DNA of 64,000 nt from Pandoraea thiooxydans (GCF_001931675.1 NZ_CP014839.1:2604001-2668000); one strand, 5' to 3'. Shown: positions 1 to 10,508, counted from the first letter of the stretch. Notes: generated by a model not told the origin, from the sequence alone. A program made the numbers and translations.

Positions 1-1399
1 CGACGCCCAGCCGCGGCACGAATAAAATCTTCGACCCCAGCCAGACAACCGGCACGGCCCGTTGCCAGACCGGCACGCCTTCGGCCTGAAACAGGTTTTT
101 CAGCGTCTTGCTCGGCTGGCGCGGATGCCGCTTGAGCCGTTCGCCGCCGCTTCTTGGCTCGGCACGCAACGGGGCCGAGCTCAGCAGGGCCTCGGGCACG
201 TCCGTGGCCGCATCGACAGCGCTGCCGGGCGGCATCGGCGCAAAGATCAGCGTGCCGCGCCAATTCGGCAAGCGCCACTCGCGCTGCCCGTGCCAGCGCA
301 GCGTCGCCGTGGTGTCGGCCTGGCGCGTCGGCGTGGGTGACGCTTCTTCCCAATACAGCCGATGGCGATAAAGACGCATCACGCGGCCGTCGTGCGGCAA
401 CGCGACTTGCGCCGCGCCGTCGGTACGACGCAGTTGTCGCTGCCAGTCCGCCAGGCGCGACTCGCTGGCCGGGCGCAGTCCCTGCACACGTACCCAATAC
501 CGCAACAGATTGCTCAGGCGAGCCTCGCCGAGCGTCAGCAGCTGCCGGTGATCGAGCCCCGTGCCATCGGGCCGGCGCGCCGCCTGCAGATCTTGCGCGC
601 CGAGTTCGTCCAGCAGTGTTTGAGCCTGGTGTGCGTGGCGCGCGAAACGCGCCAGCGTTTGGCGATAGCCGGGAGCGTGCCTGGCCAGGGCCGGCATCAC
701 GTCATGGCGCAAGGCGTTGCGCAGAAAGCGCGGATCCTGATTCGAGGCATCCTCGACCCAATCCAGGCCGCGCCGTGCCGCATAGGCATCGATGGCCGCG
801 CGCGAGACGTTCAACAAGGGTCGCACCAGTGTCACGCCGGCCAGGCGGCCGGGCCGATCCATCTCGGGCATGCCCGCCACCCCCGGCAGGCCGGTGCCGC
901 GCAGTAATTGCAGCAGTATCGTTTCAGCCTGATCGTCCGCGTGATGGGCCGTCATCAGGCAGGTCGCGCCATGCTGCTGGCATAGCTCGCGCAACGCCGC
1001 GTAGCGGGCTTGGCGCGCCGCGGCCTCGACGCCCTGCCCGGCCCGCTCGGCAAGCCGGACCCGGCGCGCGTCGAAAGGCACTTGCAGGGCCGCCGCGCGC
1101 TCGGCGCAAAACCGTTGCCAGATATCGGCCTGACGGCTCAGGCCGTGATGAATATGCAGGGCGACCAGATGGATGCCGAGCTCGTCGGCGACACTCGCGG
1201 CCGCGTCGAGCAGCACGGCCGAATCGCGCCCACCGCTCAGTGCGATGGCGACTCGCGGGATGGTGCCGGGAATATGGGAGGAGGATGAAACACAGGACGC
1301 CAGCCAGCCGGCCAGCGCCTGCCGAACCGCCGCCAAGACGTCGGCGACGGCGCGATCGGCGCCAGAACTATTTGGCGCCGGTTTCCTTGAATTTGCCAT
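1..1399 (-). CDS. tilS: tRNA(Ile)-lysidine synthase TilS, 3' end cut by window edge
   Basis: TilS ligates lysine to the C2 of the wobble cytidine of tRNA-Ile(CAU), using ATP, so that the tRNA reads AUA. The minus-strand frame stays open from an ATG at 1399 to the window edge (466 codons). The N-terminal PP-loop motif SGGRDS is encoded near 1225; the usual family form is SGGxDS. The last visible residues ([16 protein letters not shown], then LFVPRLGV) match the C-terminal TilS domain, so only a few codons should be missing. The ATG at 1399 overlaps the 3' end of accA by 32 bp and has no clear Shine-Dalgarno sequence; a TTG about 20 codons downstream is an alternative start. The accA-tilS order is usual in Burkholderiaceae. 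Confidence 0.9.
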   Translation of the reverse strand, partial: MANSRKPAPNSSGADRAVADVLAAVRQALAGWLASCVSSSSHIPGTIPRVAIALSGGRDSAVLLDAAASVADELGIHLVALHIHHGLSRQADIWQRFCAERAAALQVPFDARRVRLAERAGQGVEAAARQARYAALRELCQQHGATCLMTAHHADDQAETILLQLLRGTGLPGVAGMPEMDRPGRLAGVTLVRPLLNVSRAAIDAYAARRGLDWVEDASNQDPRFLRNALRHDVMPALARHAPGYRQTLARFARHAHQAQTLLDELGAQDLQAARRPDGTGLDHRQLLTLGEARLSNLLRYWVRVQGLRPASESRLADWQRQLRRTDGAAQVALPHDGRVMRLYRHRLYWEEASPTPTRQADTTATLRWHGQREWRLPNWRGTLIFAPMPPGSAVDAATDVPEALLSSAPLRAEPRSGGERLKRHPRQPSKTLKNLFQAEGVPVWQRAVPVVWLGSKILFVPRLGV

Positions 1400-2336
1400 A
1401 GCTCAGCAGCCGCTCGTGCCGGCGCGCCAGCAACTCGCGCGGACTCATGCCATGGAACTGTCGAAGTGTATCGGCCAGGGCGCGCTTGAGCATGCCCGAC
1501 ATGCCGAGCGGATCGCGATGGGCGCCGCCCAGCGGCTCGTTGACGATCTTGTCGATCAGGCCCAGCGCCTTCAGGCGGTGCGCCGTCAGCCCCAGCGCCT
1601 CGGCGGCCTCCGGCGCCTTGGCCGCGCTTTTCCAGAGAATCGACGCGCAACCCTCGGGGGAAATCACCGAATACGTGGCGAATTGCAGCATCAGCACGCT
1701 ATCGCCCACGGCCACCGCCAGCGCGCCGCCCGAGCCGCCCTCGCCGATGATGGTGGTGACGATCGGCGTCTTGAGTTCGGCCATCACATACAGGTTGTAG
1801 CCGATGGCCTCGGATTGGCCGCGCTCTTCGGCGTCGATGCCGGGATAGGCACCCGGCGTGTCGACGAAGGTGAAGATCGGCAGATTGAATTTCTCGGCCA
1901 GCCGCATCAGTCGCAATGCCTTGCGATACCCTTCGGGCCGCGGCATGCCGAAATTGCGCAGCGCGCGCTCCTTGGTGTCGCGTCCTTTCTGATGACCGAT
2001 CACCATGCAGGCCTGGCCGTTGAAGCGCGCCATGCCGCCGACGATGGCCTGATCGTCGGCAAAATGACGATCGCCGTGCAATTCGTGGAAATCGGTGAAG
2101 ATGTTGCGCACATAATCGAGCGTATAGGGCCGCTGCGGGTGGCGCGCAATTTGCGAGACCTGCCATGGCGTCAGGTTCGCATAGATATCTTTGGTCAGCT
2201 GCTGGCTTTTTTTCGAGAGCCGGTCGATCTCTTCGGAAATATCAACTGCCGAGTCGTCCTGCACGAAACGCAATTCTTCGATCTTTGCGTCAAGCTCGGC
2301 GATCGGTTGTTCAAAATCCAAAAAGGTTGTTTTCAT
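1368..2336 (-). CDS. accA: Acetyl-CoA carboxylase carboxyltransferase subunit alpha
   Basis: AccA is the alpha subunit of the carboxyltransferase that moves the carboxyl group from carboxybiotin to acetyl-CoA to make malonyl-CoA, in the cytoplasm. The 322-residue length and the start [20 protein letters not shown] are typical of the family. The crotonase-fold core follows, with [20 protein letters not shown] and [15 protein letters not shown], the glycine-rich oxyanion region. The partner subunit AccD is encoded at 19700-20575 in this window, not adjacent. A TACAAT -10-like hexamer and a 16-bp palindrome lie just upstream (see 2365-2398). Confidence 0.98.
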   Translation of the reverse strand: MKTTFLDFEQPIAELDAKIEELRFVQDDSAVDISEEIDRLSKKSQQLTKDIYANLTPWQVSQIARHPQRPYTLDYVRNIFTDFHELHGDRHFADDQAIVGGMARFNGQACMVIGHQKGRDTKERALRNFGMPRPEGYRKALRLMRLAEKFNLPIFTFVDTPGAYPGIDAEERGQSEAIGYNLYVMAELKTPIVTTIIGEGGSGGALAVAVGDSVLMLQFATYSVISPEGCASILWKSAAKAPEAAEALGLTAHRLKALGLIDKIVNEPLGGAHRDPLGMSGMLKRALADTLRQFHGMSPRELLARRHERLLSYGKFKETGAK

Positions 2337-2364
2337 CGAGTAACCCCGGAAAATTCGGCAGCGT

Positions 2365-2398
2365 ATTGTAACTCTTGCGAGACGATCCGGCCGGATCG
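2365..2398 (-). promoter_or_regulatory. Candidate accA promoter with 16-bp palindrome at the -35 position
   Basis: On the minus strand a TACAAT -10-like hexamer (2370 to 2365) lies 29 bp before the accA ATG. The place where a -35 box is expected (about 2388-2393) is instead the centre of a perfect 16-bp palindrome, CGATCCGGCCGGATCG, at 2383-2398. No TTGACA-like box is visible. The promoter call is inferred from position only. Confidence 0.35.
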
Positions 2399-2430
2399 CG
2401 CACAGATATATCTAATCGCCGCAAATAACA

Positions 2431-3237
2431 TCAGTATTCGACCGGTAGCGGATCGAGGCTGCGCCACATGTACCACGTCGCCACGGACCGCCACGGTTCC
2501 CAGTTGGCGGCGACCTCGCGCGCTTCGCTGCGCGTCACGGGCTCGCCGCTGAAATAGTTTGTGCTGATCGCGTTGATCAAACCGATATCGTCGAGCGGCA
2601 GCACATTGGGCCGCAGCAGGTTGAACATCAGGAACATCTCGGCCGTCCAGCGACCGATGCCACGGATCTGCGTCAGTTCCGCGATCACGCTCTCGTCGTC
2701 CATTTCGGACCATGAACTCACATGCAACGCGCCGGATTTGAAATGCCCGGCCAGGTCATGGATGTATTCGGCCTTGCGTTTGGACAGCCCGCATGCCGTC
2801 AGGGCCTCGTGGCCCGCCTTGAGGAATTGCGCGGGCGTCAGCCGCGGACAGGTCGCCTCGACGCGGTCCCAGACGGATTGCGCGGCCTTCACGGAAATCT
2901 GCTGGCCGACGATCGAGCGCGCCAGCGTCACGAACGGATCGCCCCGCCCGAGCAGATGCGCCGGCCCGAACTGCGGGATCAGTTTTTTCAGGATGCGATC
3001 GCGCCTGACCAGATCGCTACAGGCTTTGTCCCAGTATTCCGGGCGTCCCGTGCCGGCCGTATGGACAGGTACCGCTCCCGTTACGACGACCGGTACCGCC
3101 TTGGACGTGTCGATTTGGGTGGCTTTACTGGTTTTGGCGACGACCTGCGTGGTTTTCGCAGCTTTTGCGGGCGTGGCGGGCGCTTTTAGCGCAGCGCTCT
3201 TACCGCGCGCAGTCGTGGTGGTTTTGCGAGTTGCCAT
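2431..3237 (-). CDS. HhH-GPD DNA-3-methyladenine glycosylase (AlkA-like, short form)
   Basis: This base-excision repair enzyme should remove alkylated purines from DNA. In the 268-residue product, residues about 66-268 form the helix-hairpin-helix/GPD fold: FVTLARSIVGQQISVKAAQ, then the hairpin QIRGIGRWTAEMF (about 191-203), then LPLDDIGL with the expected catalytic aspartate at 216 or 217. The first about 60 residues are a Lys/Ala/Thr-rich, low-complexity tail that the short family members need not have; it may be a DNA-binding or disordered extension. The gene starts 10 bp after cysS ends and is probably cotranscribed with it. A second AlkA-type glycosylase is fused to an Ada domain at 43113-44561. 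Confidence 0.9.
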   Translation of the reverse strand: MATRKTTTTARGKSAALKAPATPAKAAKTTQVVAKTSKATQIDTSKAVPVVVTGAVPVHTAGTGRPEYWDKACSDLVRRDRILKKLIPQFGPAHLLGRGDPFVTLARSIVGQQISVKAAQSVWDRVEATCPRLTPAQFLKAGHEALTACGLSKRKAEYIHDLAGHFKSGALHVSSWSEMDDESVIAELTQIRGIGRWTAEMFLMFNLLRPNVLPLDDIGLINAISTNYFSGEPVTRSEAREVAANWEPWRSVATWYMWRSLDPLPVEY

Positions 3238-3247
3238 CGATGTTCTC

Positions 3248-4654
3248 TTAACCCCGCCGCCATTCGGTCAGGCCGCCCGGCCGATCTTCCAGGACAATTC
3301 CCTCGGCCAGCAACTCCGCACGAATCCGATCGGCTTCGGCGAAATTCTTCGCTTGCTTGGCCGCCGCGCGCGCGGCAATGCGTGCCTCGATGCCGGCATT
3401 GGCCGAGGCCTGCGCGCTCGCGTCGCTGCCTGCTCTCGGCATCCCCTGGAGGAACACCTGCGGCTCGCGCCCGAGCAGTCCCAGCGTCGCGGCAAGCCCT
3501 TTGAGCTGGCGCGCCAGCTCGGCCGATTGGGTTTTGTTGATCGTGTTGACCAGCTCGAACAGTACCGAGACGGCCAGTGCGGTGTTGAAGTCGTCGTTCA
3601 TCGCCGCGCGAAAACGCTGCGCGTGATCTTCTTCCCAATCGAGCGGCGCGGCGTCGGGTGCGACATCCTTGAGCGCCGTATAAAGGCGCGTCAGCGCGCC
3701 GCGGGCGTCCTCGAGATGGGCGTCGCTGTAATTCAACGGACTGCGGTAATGCGTGCGCAGAATGAAAAACCGGACGACTTCGGCGTCGAACTTTTCCAGC
3801 ACTTCGCGGATGGTGAAGAAGTTGCCGAGCGATTTCGACATCTTCTCGTTGTCGACCCGCACGAAACCATTGTGCATCCAGTAGTTGACGAAAGGCTTGC
3901 CGCTCGCCCCTTCGCTTTGTGCAATTTCATTCTCGTGATGCGGAAATTGCAGATCGGCCCCGCCGCCGTGGATGTCGAAATGCTCACCCAGCAGCTGGCA
4001 GCTCATGGCCGAGCATTCGATGTGCCATCCGGGGCGGCCGGCGCCCCACGGCGAAGCCCACTTCGATTCATCGGGCTCCTGCGGTTTGGCGCGCTTCCAC
4101 AGCACGAAGTCGAGCGGATCGCGCTTGGCCTCGTTGGCGGCGACGCGCTCGCCGGCGCGCAAATCCTCGAGAGATTTGCCCGACAGCTTGCCGTAGCCTA
4201 CGAATTTCCGTACTGCGTAATTGACGTCGCCGTCGTCGGCCTGGTAGGCGTAACCGTTGCGCTCGAGCCGGCCGATCATGTCGAGCATCTGCGGCACGAA
4301 GCGGGTAGCGCGCGGCTCATGATCGGGGCGTTGAACGCCAAGCGCGTCTGCATCTTCGTGCATGTAGCGAATGAACCGCTCGGTCAGCGCGCCGATGGTT
4401 TCGCCGTTTTCGCTCGCGCGCTTGATGATCTTGTCGTCGATATCGGTGATGTTACGCACGTAGGTCACACGATAGCCGATCGTGCGCAGCCAACGCTGCA
4501 CCATGTCGAATACCACCATGACGCGCGCGTGGCCGACATGGCAATAGTCGTAGACGGTCATGCCGCACACGTACATGCGCACTTCGCCGGGCGTCAGCGA
4601 TACAAATGGCTGCTTATCCCGCGCCAGTGAGTTGTAAATCCGGAGTGAATCCAT
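3248..4654 (-). CDS. cysS: Cysteinyl-tRNA synthetase
   Basis: CysRS charges tRNA-Cys with cysteine in the cytoplasm. The start chosen is the ATG at 4654 ([17 protein letters not shown], 468 residues). The frame runs 32 codons further upstream, but that part is not conserved in the family. Class I motifs are present: the zinc ligand Cys30 ([10 protein letters not shown]), the HIGH variant HVGH at about 39-42, the zinc-site segment WHIECSAMS, and KMSKS in [10 protein letters not shown]. The gene is divergent from the TPR protein gene and is followed 10 bp later by the DNA glycosylase gene. A TATACT hexamer on the minus strand at 4815-4810 could be its -10 box, but I see no good -35. Confidence 0.98.
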   Translation of the reverse strand: MDSLRIYNSLARDKQPFVSLTPGEVRMYVCGMTVYDYCHVGHARVMVVFDMVQRWLRTIGYRVTYVRNITDIDDKIIKRASENGETIGALTERFIRYMHEDADALGVQRPDHEPRATRFVPQMLDMIGRLERNGYAYQADDGDVNYAVRKFVGYGKLSGKSLEDLRAGERVAANEAKRDPLDFVLWKRAKPQEPDESKWASPWGAGRPGWHIECSAMSCQLLGEHFDIHGGGADLQFPHHENEIAQSEGASGKPFVNYWMHNGFVRVDNEKMSKSLGNFFTIREVLEKFDAEVVRFFILRTHYRSPLNYSDAHLEDARGALTRLYTALKDVAPDAAPLDWEEDHAQRFRAAMNDDFNTALAVSVLFELVNTINKTQSAELARQLKGLAATLGLLGREPQVFLQGMPRAGSDASAQASANAGIEARIAARAAAKQAKNFAEADRIRAELLAEGIVLEDRPGGLTEWRRG

Positions 4655-4855
4655 AGAAACGATGCGTGGCCGCCTGCCGATTTTCCCGCCATGCCAGTCC
4701 AGGAAAACGCCCGCTGGTCGAAGGGTACAGCGAGGCGGCAATAGAAGCACGTCCGCACGGCCAAGGAGTATCCCCCAGCACGTGTGAGCGTTTTGTTAGA
4801 ATGCGGCCGAGTATAGCACCACTTATATGCCCCTTTGCACCCTCCGGCTGCCACT

Positions 4856-5464
4856 ATGACCTTTCGTTTCCGGTTTCTCCCGCGCCCTGTCCTGGCTGTC
4901 CTGACGGCCGTGCTCATCATGAGCGGCGCCGCTCAAGCGCAGTTGCTGTCGCCCCAGCAGGAGGCCGGTGCCGCCATCGGCAAATTAGTCGATAGCCGCC
5001 AATACCAGGCGGCCCTGCCGCGCATCGATGCCTATCTGAAAAAGTATCCGCGCGATGCGCAAATGCGCTTCACGCGCGGGCGCGTGCTGACGGAACTCGG
5101 CCAGCGCGAGCAGGCCATCGCGGCATTCACTGCGTTGACGCAGGACTTTCCTGAACTGCCCGAGCCGTACAACAACCTGGCGGCGCTATATGCGCAGGAA
5201 GGCCACTACGAGCAGGCCCGCGCCGCACTCGAGATGGCGATTCGCACCAACCCGAATTTCGCCGTCGCCTATGCGAACCTGGGCGACGTCTACGCCAAAC
5301 TGGCCACACAGGCCTATGCGCGGGCCAACCAGCTCGCCCCCAGCGCCAACGTGAACGCGAAGATCCAGGCGCTCGATCATCTGCTGCAGAGCCAGACGAT
5401 CGCGCCGGTGTCCGCAGCACCAGCCAGCGCGGCTCCGGCCGTCAGCGGTCACACAAGTCCCTGA
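4856..5464 (+). CDS. Exported tetratricopeptide-repeat protein
   Basis: The product is 202 residues from the ATG at 4856. A TTG seven codons upstream is possible but less likely. It has a signal peptide ([22 protein letters not shown], likely cut after AQA), then about three TPR-type helical repeats (for example [19 protein letters not shown] and [20 protein letters not shown]). It ends in an Ala/Pro/Ser-rich tail. TPR domains bind other proteins; the partner is not known. The gene overlaps the ppiA frame region and sits directly before two cyclophilin genes, so a role in envelope protein handling is plausible but is inference. Confidence 0.85.
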   Translation: MTFRFRFLPRPVLAVLTAVLIMSGAAQAQLLSPQQEAGAAIGKLVDSRQYQAALPRIDAYLKKYPRDAQMRFTRGRVLTELGQREQAIAAFTALTQDFPELPEPYNNLAALYAQEGHYEQARAALEMAIRTNPNFAVAYANLGDVYAKLATQAYARANQLAPSANVNAKIQALDHLLQSQTIAPVSAAPASAAPAVSGHTSP

Positions 5465-5523
5465 TGCGGTGGCGTCTTGCCACTGCAATGCCATTACCGC
5501 CGTTATTTTCGGGAATGAAATCC

Positions 5524-6135
5524 ATGTCAAATCGTCTTTCTCTTTGGCGCGTCGCAGCATGCGGCGCAACCGCCCTGAGCTTGCTGAGCATCGCCCCCGT
5601 GCACGCTCAAGACAAAAACCAGGCGGCCTCGACGAGCCATCCGGTCGTGCAGTTCAAGACCAGCGACGGCGATTTCAAAGTCGAACTGTTTCCGGAGAAA
5701 GCACCCAAGACGGTCGCCAATTTCGTTCAGTATGTCAAAAGCGGCTTTTATAACGGCACGATCTTCCACCGCGTCATCAACGGCTTCATGATTCAAGGCG
5801 GCGGCTACACGCCCGACTATAAAGAGAAGCCGACGCGCGCGCCGATCGCACTGGAAAGCCGCAATGGCCTGAAGAATGCGACGGGCACCATTGCGATGGC
5901 CCGCACCAGTGATCCGAACTCCGCCACCTCGCAATTTTTCATCAATGTGGCGGATAATGCTTCATTGGATTATCCGCAGCCGGATGGTTACGGTTATGCG
6001 GTGTTCGGCAAGGTCATCGCCGGCATGGACACGGTCGAGCGCATCAAGGCGGTGCCGACCACTACCCGCGGCCCCTATGCCAATACGCCGGTCACTCCTG
6101 TCGTGATCAAATCCGCCGCCGTGGTTCAACCCTGA
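5524..6135 (+). CDS. ppiA: Periplasmic peptidyl-prolyl cis-trans isomerase (cyclophilin A)
   Basis: Cyclophilin-type isomerase that speeds cis-trans interconversion of Xaa-Pro bonds in exported proteins. The start chosen is ATG 5524 (203 residues), with ATG 5515 three codons upstream as an alternative; a GGGA stretch serves either. The signal peptide is [20 protein letters not shown], likely cut before QDKNQ. The cyclophilin core follows: [16 protein letters not shown] with the catalytic Arg, then GTIAMART and [13 protein letters not shown]. The signal peptide separates it from the cytoplasmic paralogue ppiB, 44 bp downstream. Confidence 0.95.
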   Translation: MSNRLSLWRVAACGATALSLLSIAPVHAQDKNQAASTSHPVVQFKTSDGDFKVELFPEKAPKTVANFVQYVKSGFYNGTIFHRVINGFMIQGGGYTPDYKEKPTRAPIALESRNGLKNATGTIAMARTSDPNSATSQFFINVADNASLDYPQPDGYGYAVFGKVIAGMDTVERIKAVPTTTRGPYANTPVTPVVIKSAAVVQP

Positions 6136-6179
6136 ACCGGAACCTGGCATCATCTCCACTTTTTTGCAAAGGAAACATC

Positions 6180-6674
6180 ATGGTCGAGCTGCACACCAAC
6201 TTCGGCGTCATTCGTCTCGAACTGGACTCGGACAAGGCGCCGAAAACCGTAGAGAATTTTTTGAACTACGTGCGTAAGGGCCATTACGACAACACGATTT
6301 TCCATCGCGTCATCGATGGCTTCATGATTCAGGGCGGCGGCTTCGAGCCGGGCATGAAACAGAAGGAGTCCGACGCGCCGATCGAAAACGAGGCAAACAA
6401 CGGCCTGCAAAACGATCGCGGCACGATCGCAATGGCTCGTACCAACGACCCGCACTCGGCCACGGCGCAGTTCTTCATCAACGTGAAGGACAACGAGTTC
6501 CTCAACTTCAAGGCGCCCAACTCGAGCGGCTGGGGTTACTGCGTGTTCGGCAAAGTGATCGAGGGGCTCGATGTGGTCGACCAGATCAAGGCCGTCAAAA
6601 CCGGCTCGCGCGGTTTCCACCAGGACGTCCCGACCGACGACGTGATTATCGAAAAAGCCGTGATCGTCGCCTAA
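6180..6674 (+). CDS. ppiB: Cytoplasmic peptidyl-prolyl cis-trans isomerase (cyclophilin B)
   Basis: A 164-residue cyclophilin without a signal peptide, so it should act in the cytoplasm. Core motifs are [43 protein letters not shown] and [17 protein letters not shown]. An AAAGGA ribosome-binding site sits 6-7 bases before the ATG. It follows ppiA after 44 bp and precedes lpxH by 11 bp; this ppiA-ppiB-lpxH order is common in Burkholderiaceae and suggests cotranscription. Confidence 0.96.
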   Translation: MVELHTNFGVIRLELDSDKAPKTVENFLNYVRKGHYDNTIFHRVIDGFMIQGGGFEPGMKQKESDAPIENEANNGLQNDRGTIAMARTNDPHSATAQFFINVKDNEFLNFKAPNSSGWGYCVFGKVIEGLDVVDQIKAVKTGSRGFHQDVPTDDVIIEKAVIVA

Positions 6675-6685
6675 CTCGCTCTCGT

Positions 6686-7507
6686 ATGCCGTTCGAGATC
6701 GCGCGGTTGCCCGCCTCGTTTCATTTGCGCGGGCCCGCGCTTTTTATTTCCGATCTGCACCTGAGTCCGGCACTGCCGCGCACGACGGCCGCCTTCGATG
6801 CCCTGTTGCAGGGCCCGGCACGGTCAGCGGGAGAGTTGTTCATTCTGGGTGACTTTTTCGAATATTGGGTCGGCGACGACATGCTCGATACCGACCCGGA
6901 CGACCCAGCCTCGTTCGGCGCCTTCGCCCGCGATATCGCCGCCCGGCTCGCGGCACTGGGCGCGACTGGCATTCCGATCCACATCATGCCGGGCAACCGC
7001 GACTTCCTGCTCGGGCAGCGATTTGCCCGCAGCGCCGGCGCCACGCTGCTGCACGACCCGTGTGTCGTCGAGCGCTTTGGACAGCGCATCGTGCTCACGC
7101 ACGGAGATATGTTATGCCGCGACGATCTGGCCTATATGCGTTATCGCCGCATCGTGCGCTCGCCCCGGCTGCAGCACCTGTTCCTGGCATTGCCGCTGCG
7201 GTTTCGCATGGCCATCGCCGAACGGCTGCGCGCGCGCAGCGCCGGCACCCAACAGCGCAAAATCTATGACGACGTCGATCATGCGGCGGCACGCGAATTG
7301 TTCTCGTGCGCCGAGGCCCCGACGCTGATCCACGGCCATACCCACCGCCCCGCGTGTCACGAAGACCGCGACGCCCGGGGGCGGTCCACGCATCGCTGGG
7401 TGCTCACCGACTGGGAGTGCGATCATGGCCAGCCGCGGGCCGGCTATCTCCAATGGGACGCAGACGGCTTGCGGGCCGTGCCATATTCGGCCCCGCAGCA
7501 CCTTTAG
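6686..7507 (+). CDS. lpxH: UDP-2,3-diacylglucosamine diphosphatase LpxH
   Basis: LpxH hydrolyses UDP-2,3-diacylglucosamine to lipid X (2,3-diacylglucosamine 1-phosphate) and UMP, the fourth step of lipid A synthesis, at the inner membrane. The 273-residue product has the metallophosphoesterase set: FISDLHLSP (D23, H25), ILGDFFEYWVGDD, MPGNRDFLLG, LTHGDMLCRDD and IHGHTHRP, giving the two-metal site. The gene runs toward cysE; a GC-rich hairpin lies between the two stops. It is somewhat longer than the E. coli enzyme. Confidence 0.95.
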   Translation: MPFEIARLPASFHLRGPALFISDLHLSPALPRTTAAFDALLQGPARSAGELFILGDFFEYWVGDDMLDTDPDDPASFGAFARDIAARLAALGATGIPIHIMPGNRDFLLGQRFARSAGATLLHDPCVVERFGQRIVLTHGDMLCRDDLAYMRYRRIVRSPRLQHLFLALPLRFRMAIAERLRARSAGTQQRKIYDDVDHAAARELFSCAEAPTLIHGHTHRPACHEDRDARGRSTHRWVLTDWECDHGQPRAGYLQWDADGLRAVPYSAPQHL

Positions 7508-7508
7508 C

Positions 7509-7538
7509 GCGCCGGGTATTGGCAGGCGAACCCGGCGC
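7509..7538. terminator. Hairpin between convergent lpxH and cysE
   Basis: A perfect 9-bp stem, GCGCCGGGT at 7509-7517 and ACCCGGCGC at 7530-7538, with a 12-base loop, starts two bases after the lpxH stop codon. There is no T-tract on either side, so it is not a textbook intrinsic terminator. It may block convergent transcripts or protect 3' ends. Confidence 0.4.
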
Positions 7539-7574
7539 CGACGGCATGAGCTTGCGCCTCGCGCAAATGGCGGG

Positions 7575-8354
7575 CTAGTTGTCCTGAATGCCCTCGCCGA
7601 GCTTGCGTAACTCGCTGGCGTCCACCTTGCAGCGCTGCAGTACCTCCAGATGCGCGCCGAGCCGGTCGAGCGCGGCCAGTATCGCCTCGATTTTCTGGGA
7701 GTGATCGGCTGCATTCTCGATCAGGCCGTGAATCGCCAACGACACCGGGTCATCCGCATTCGGCGTGATGCCGTAAGCGGAGAACTCGGGTTTGGCGGCC
7801 TCGCCCTCAGGTTTTTCGCGCGGCCGGTCCGGCGAGATGACGCGCGCCGGGTTGCCCACCGCGGTGGCCCCTGGCGGCACCGGCTTGACCACCACCGCAT
7901 TGGAGCCGATCTTCGCGCCCTCGCCCACCGTAAAGCCGCCCAGCACTTGCGCGCCCGCACCGACGATGACGCCCCGCTCGAGCGTCGGGTGGCGCTTGGC
8001 GCCACGCGTGAGCGATGTACCGCCCAGCGTCACTCCCTGGTAAATCGTGCAGTCGTCGCCGATGATTGCCGTCTCGCCGATGACTACCCCCATGCCGTGG
8101 TCGATGAACACACGTCGGCCGATGGTCGCGCCGGGGTGAATCTCGATGCCGGTCAGAAAACGGCCGAATTGCGACAGAAAGCGCCCCAGCCACCTGAAGC
8201 CGAGTTGCCAGCATCCGTGCGCCATCCGATGCCAGAGCACCGCGTGCAGCCCCGGATAGCAGGTCAGAACTTCCCAGTTGCTGCGCGCAGCGGGGTCTTT
8301 TTGCCGAATCGCGGCAATGTCTTCGCGAATATGGGATAGCGTTTCAGATGGCAT
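7575..8354 (-). CDS. cysE: Serine O-acetyltransferase
   Basis: CysE acetylates L-serine with acetyl-CoA to make O-acetylserine, the first committed step of cysteine synthesis. The start chosen is ATG 8354 ([20 protein letters not shown], 259 residues); the frame extends 26 codons upstream without family similarity. The N-terminal helical part ([22 protein letters not shown]) is followed by left-handed beta-helix hexapeptide repeats, including [19 protein letters not shown] with the active-site His/Asp and [22 protein letters not shown]-terminal extension of about 70 residues after the transferase domain ([11 protein letters not shown] onward) is less conserved. The gene is convergent with lpxH. 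Confidence 0.96.
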   Translation of the reverse strand: MPSETLSHIREDIAAIRQKDPAARSNWEVLTCYPGLHAVLWHRMAHGCWQLGFRWLGRFLSQFGRFLTGIEIHPGATIGRRVFIDHGMGVVIGETAIIGDDCTIYQGVTLGGTSLTRGAKRHPTLERGVIVGAGAQVLGGFTVGEGAKIGSNAVVVKPVPPGATAVGNPARVISPDRPREKPEGEAAKPEFSAYGITPNADDPVSLAIHGLIENAADHSQKIEAILAALDRLGAHLEVLQRCKVDASELRKLGEGIQDN

Positions 8355-8637
8355 GGCCCTGATATCGATCTCGAATGCGTGTTGGGAAAAGGCAAAAGGC
8401 GACGCGCGATGTCTTACGATGGCGCATCGCATGCACGGCGAGCGTTACGCGCGCGTACAGGACACGGAGTACGGCAGGCACGCGCAACAACGTTGACGCA
8501 GACGGTTCATAGGCGGCGAGTCGATTTTACGGAGGGGCGCCGAAGAGCGCCTCGACCGGGCAATTCTGGACTTATGATTTCGGATTGTATGAGTTTTTGC
8601 GAATCCCTGCTGAGCCCCGGGTTGCCTGCGCAATACG

Positions 8638-9426
8638 CTACTTGCGAGGCTGCCGCTGCAGGATATGCTTGGCGATGCCGCGCAAAATATTGACTTCCTC
8701 GTGCTCCAGGCCGCTGCGCGCGAACAGGCGGCGCAGCCGCGTCATCAATCGCTTCGGGTTGGCCGGATCGAGAAAATCGAGCGCCACCAGCGCCGACTCC
8801 AAATGCGCGAACATTCCTTCGATTTCATCACGGCTGGCCAGCAACTCCCCGGGCGGCGGCTCGTACCCGGACAGCGACGGTTGCTCGGCCAGGCACGCCA
8901 GGCGTGCCTCATAGGCGATCACCTGCACCGCCTGCGACAGATTCAGCGATGCATACGCCGGATTGGCCGGGATATGCACCAGGGCGTTGCAGAGTTCGAC
9001 GGCCTCGTTGGGCAACCCTGCCCGCTCGCTGCCGAAGACGAAAGCGATCTGTTGGCCGCGAACCGCATGCCGGCATGCCAGGGCCGCCGACTCGCGCGGC
9101 ACCGCCGATGGCGGTCCATATTCGCGGGTGCGCGCGGACAGTGCCACGGCCCAATTGACGCCGGTCAGCGCCGCCGGCAGATCCGGCTCGATGCGTGTGG
9201 CGGCCAGGACGTCGTCGGCGCCGCTGGCCAAGGCAATGGCCTCGGGGTGCTGCAGGACGTCGCTGCCCAAGCGCGGAGCGGCCAGCACCAATTGGCCGAA
9301 TCCCATGGTCTTGATGGCCCGCGCGGCCGCACCGACATTGCCGGGGTGACTGGTTTCCACCAGCACGAATCGGAATTGATGAAACAGCGCATCGCGCCGT
9401 GCCACTTCGTCGGGGGGGATCGCCAT
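8638..9426 (-). CDS. trmJ: tRNA/rRNA 2'-O-methyltransferase, TrmJ type
   Basis: SPOUT-class methyltransferase. E. coli TrmJ methylates the 2'-OH of position 32 in several tRNAs. The 262-residue product shows the SPOUT trefoil signatures: VLVETSHPGNVGAAARAIKT near the N-terminus, IAFVFGSERAGLPNEAVE and YASLNLSQAVQVIAYE. The C-terminal 80 residues are helical, as in TrmJ. It is divergent from suhB, an arrangement also known from gamma-proteobacteria, where trmJ and suhB are likewise adjacent. The exact RNA substrate is inferred from family membership. Confidence 0.88.
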   Translation of the reverse strand: MAIPPDEVARRDALFHQFRFVLVETSHPGNVGAAARAIKTMGFGQLVLAAPRLGSDVLQHPEAIALASGADDVLAATRIEPDLPAALTGVNWAVALSARTREYGPPSAVPRESAALACRHAVRGQQIAFVFGSERAGLPNEAVELCNALVHIPANPAYASLNLSQAVQVIAYEARLACLAEQPSLSGYEPPPGELLASRDEIEGMFAHLESALVALDFLDPANPKRLMTRLRRLFARSGLEHEEVNILRGIAKHILQRQPRK

Positions 9427-9484
9427 CGCAAATCTCTCTCAAATGTGCCGAAACCGGCAGCCGGAGCGCACAACTGCACGACAG

Positions 9485-9515
9485 TTGGCACGACACCCGA
9501 CTCCTCGGCTAAAAT
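9485..9515 (+). promoter_or_regulatory. Candidate suhB promoter
   Basis: TTGGCA at 9485-9490 and TAAAAT at 9510-9515 are separated by 19 bp on the plus strand, in the 245-bp gap between the divergent trmJ and suhB genes. The spacing is longer than ideal. This is pattern recognition only. Confidence 0.35.
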
Positions 9516-9671
9516 AGCGTTCTTTCGCCGTCGAAGCACCCGTTGATACGAGTGCTTCGCGTGATGCCCGCAGGGCATCGCCACGGCAGCGCTCTTATCC
9601 AAAATTCATCACGCAATCGTCGCGCGGTTGTCGGGCAGCGTCCCGGCGGTCCAGCACACAAAGGATTATTT

Positions 9672-10472
9672 ATGCATCCCATGCTCAACATCGCGGTCAA
9701 GGCTGCTCGCCGCGCTGGCCAGGTCATCAATCGCGCTTCGCTGGATATCGATCTGGTCCGGGTCAGCAAGAAACAGCATAACGATTTCGTGACGGAAGTG
9801 GACAAGGCCGCCGAACAAGCCATTATCGAAACCCTGCTGACCGCCTATCCGGAGCACGCGATTCTAGCAGAGGAGTCGGGCGCTTCCGGGCAGGACTCCG
9901 AGTTTCAGTGGATCATCGATCCGCTCGATGGCACGACCAATTTCATCCACGGCTTCCCCTATTACTGCGTATCGATCGCGCTGGCGCACAAGGGCGTGGT
10001 CAGCCAGGCGGTCATCTACGATCCGACCCGCAACGACCTGTACACGGCCTCGCGCGGGCGCGGTGCGTTTCTCAATGACCGCCGGTTGCGGGTGTCGCGC
10101 CGCGACCGACTGGCCGACAGCCTGATCGGCACCGGCTTTCCGTTCCGCGACCTGCAAGGTATCGATAACTATCTCAAGATGTTCGGCGCAATGACCGAAC
10201 ATTGCGCAGGCATTCGCCGCCCGGGCGCCGCCGCGCTCGATCTGGCCAGCGTCGCCGCCGGGCGACTCGATGGCTTCTTCGAGCAGGGGCTCAGTCCGTG
10301 GGACATGGCGGCCGGCAGCCTGCTCATCACCGAGGCCGGCGGTCTGGTCGGCAACTATGTCGGCGACAGCAACTTCCTGCATCACGGGGAGATTCTGGCC
10401 GGCAATCCGAAGGTTTTCGCGCAAATGGTCAAACTGCTGGAAGGCTATTCAAGCGTCAAGCCGTCGGCCTGA
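9672..10472 (+). CDS. suhB: Inositol-1-monophosphatase family protein SuhB
   Basis: SuhB hydrolyses inositol monophosphates in vitro; in E. coli it also takes part in rRNA antitermination complexes. The start chosen is ATG 9672 ([20 protein letters not shown], 266 residues), with an AAAGGA ribosome-binding site 7 bases upstream. The frame runs further upstream but is not conserved there. Metal-site motifs are [25 protein letters not shown] (about residues 80-95) and [17 protein letters not shown]. It is divergent from trmJ and ends before a strong bidirectional terminator. Confidence 0.95.
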   Translation: MHPMLNIAVKAARRAGQVINRASLDIDLVRVSKKQHNDFVTEVDKAAEQAIIETLLTAYPEHAILAEESGASGQDSEFQWIIDPLDGTTNFIHGFPYYCVSIALAHKGVVSQAVIYDPTRNDLYTASRGRGAFLNDRRLRVSRRDRLADSLIGTGFPFRDLQGIDNYLKMFGAMTEHCAGIRRPGAAALDLASVAAGRLDGFFEQGLSPWDMAAGSLLITEAGGLVGNYVGDSNFLHHGEILAGNPKVFAQMVKLLEGYSSVKPSA

Positions 10473-10508
10473 GGCAATTGCGCGCGGCCCGCGGGCCGGA
10501 CACCTCTC

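Noticed and set aside
154-1401. 415-codon open frame on the plus strand at the window start
   Set aside because: Antisense of tilS; the minus strand encodes a clear TilS up to the window edge.
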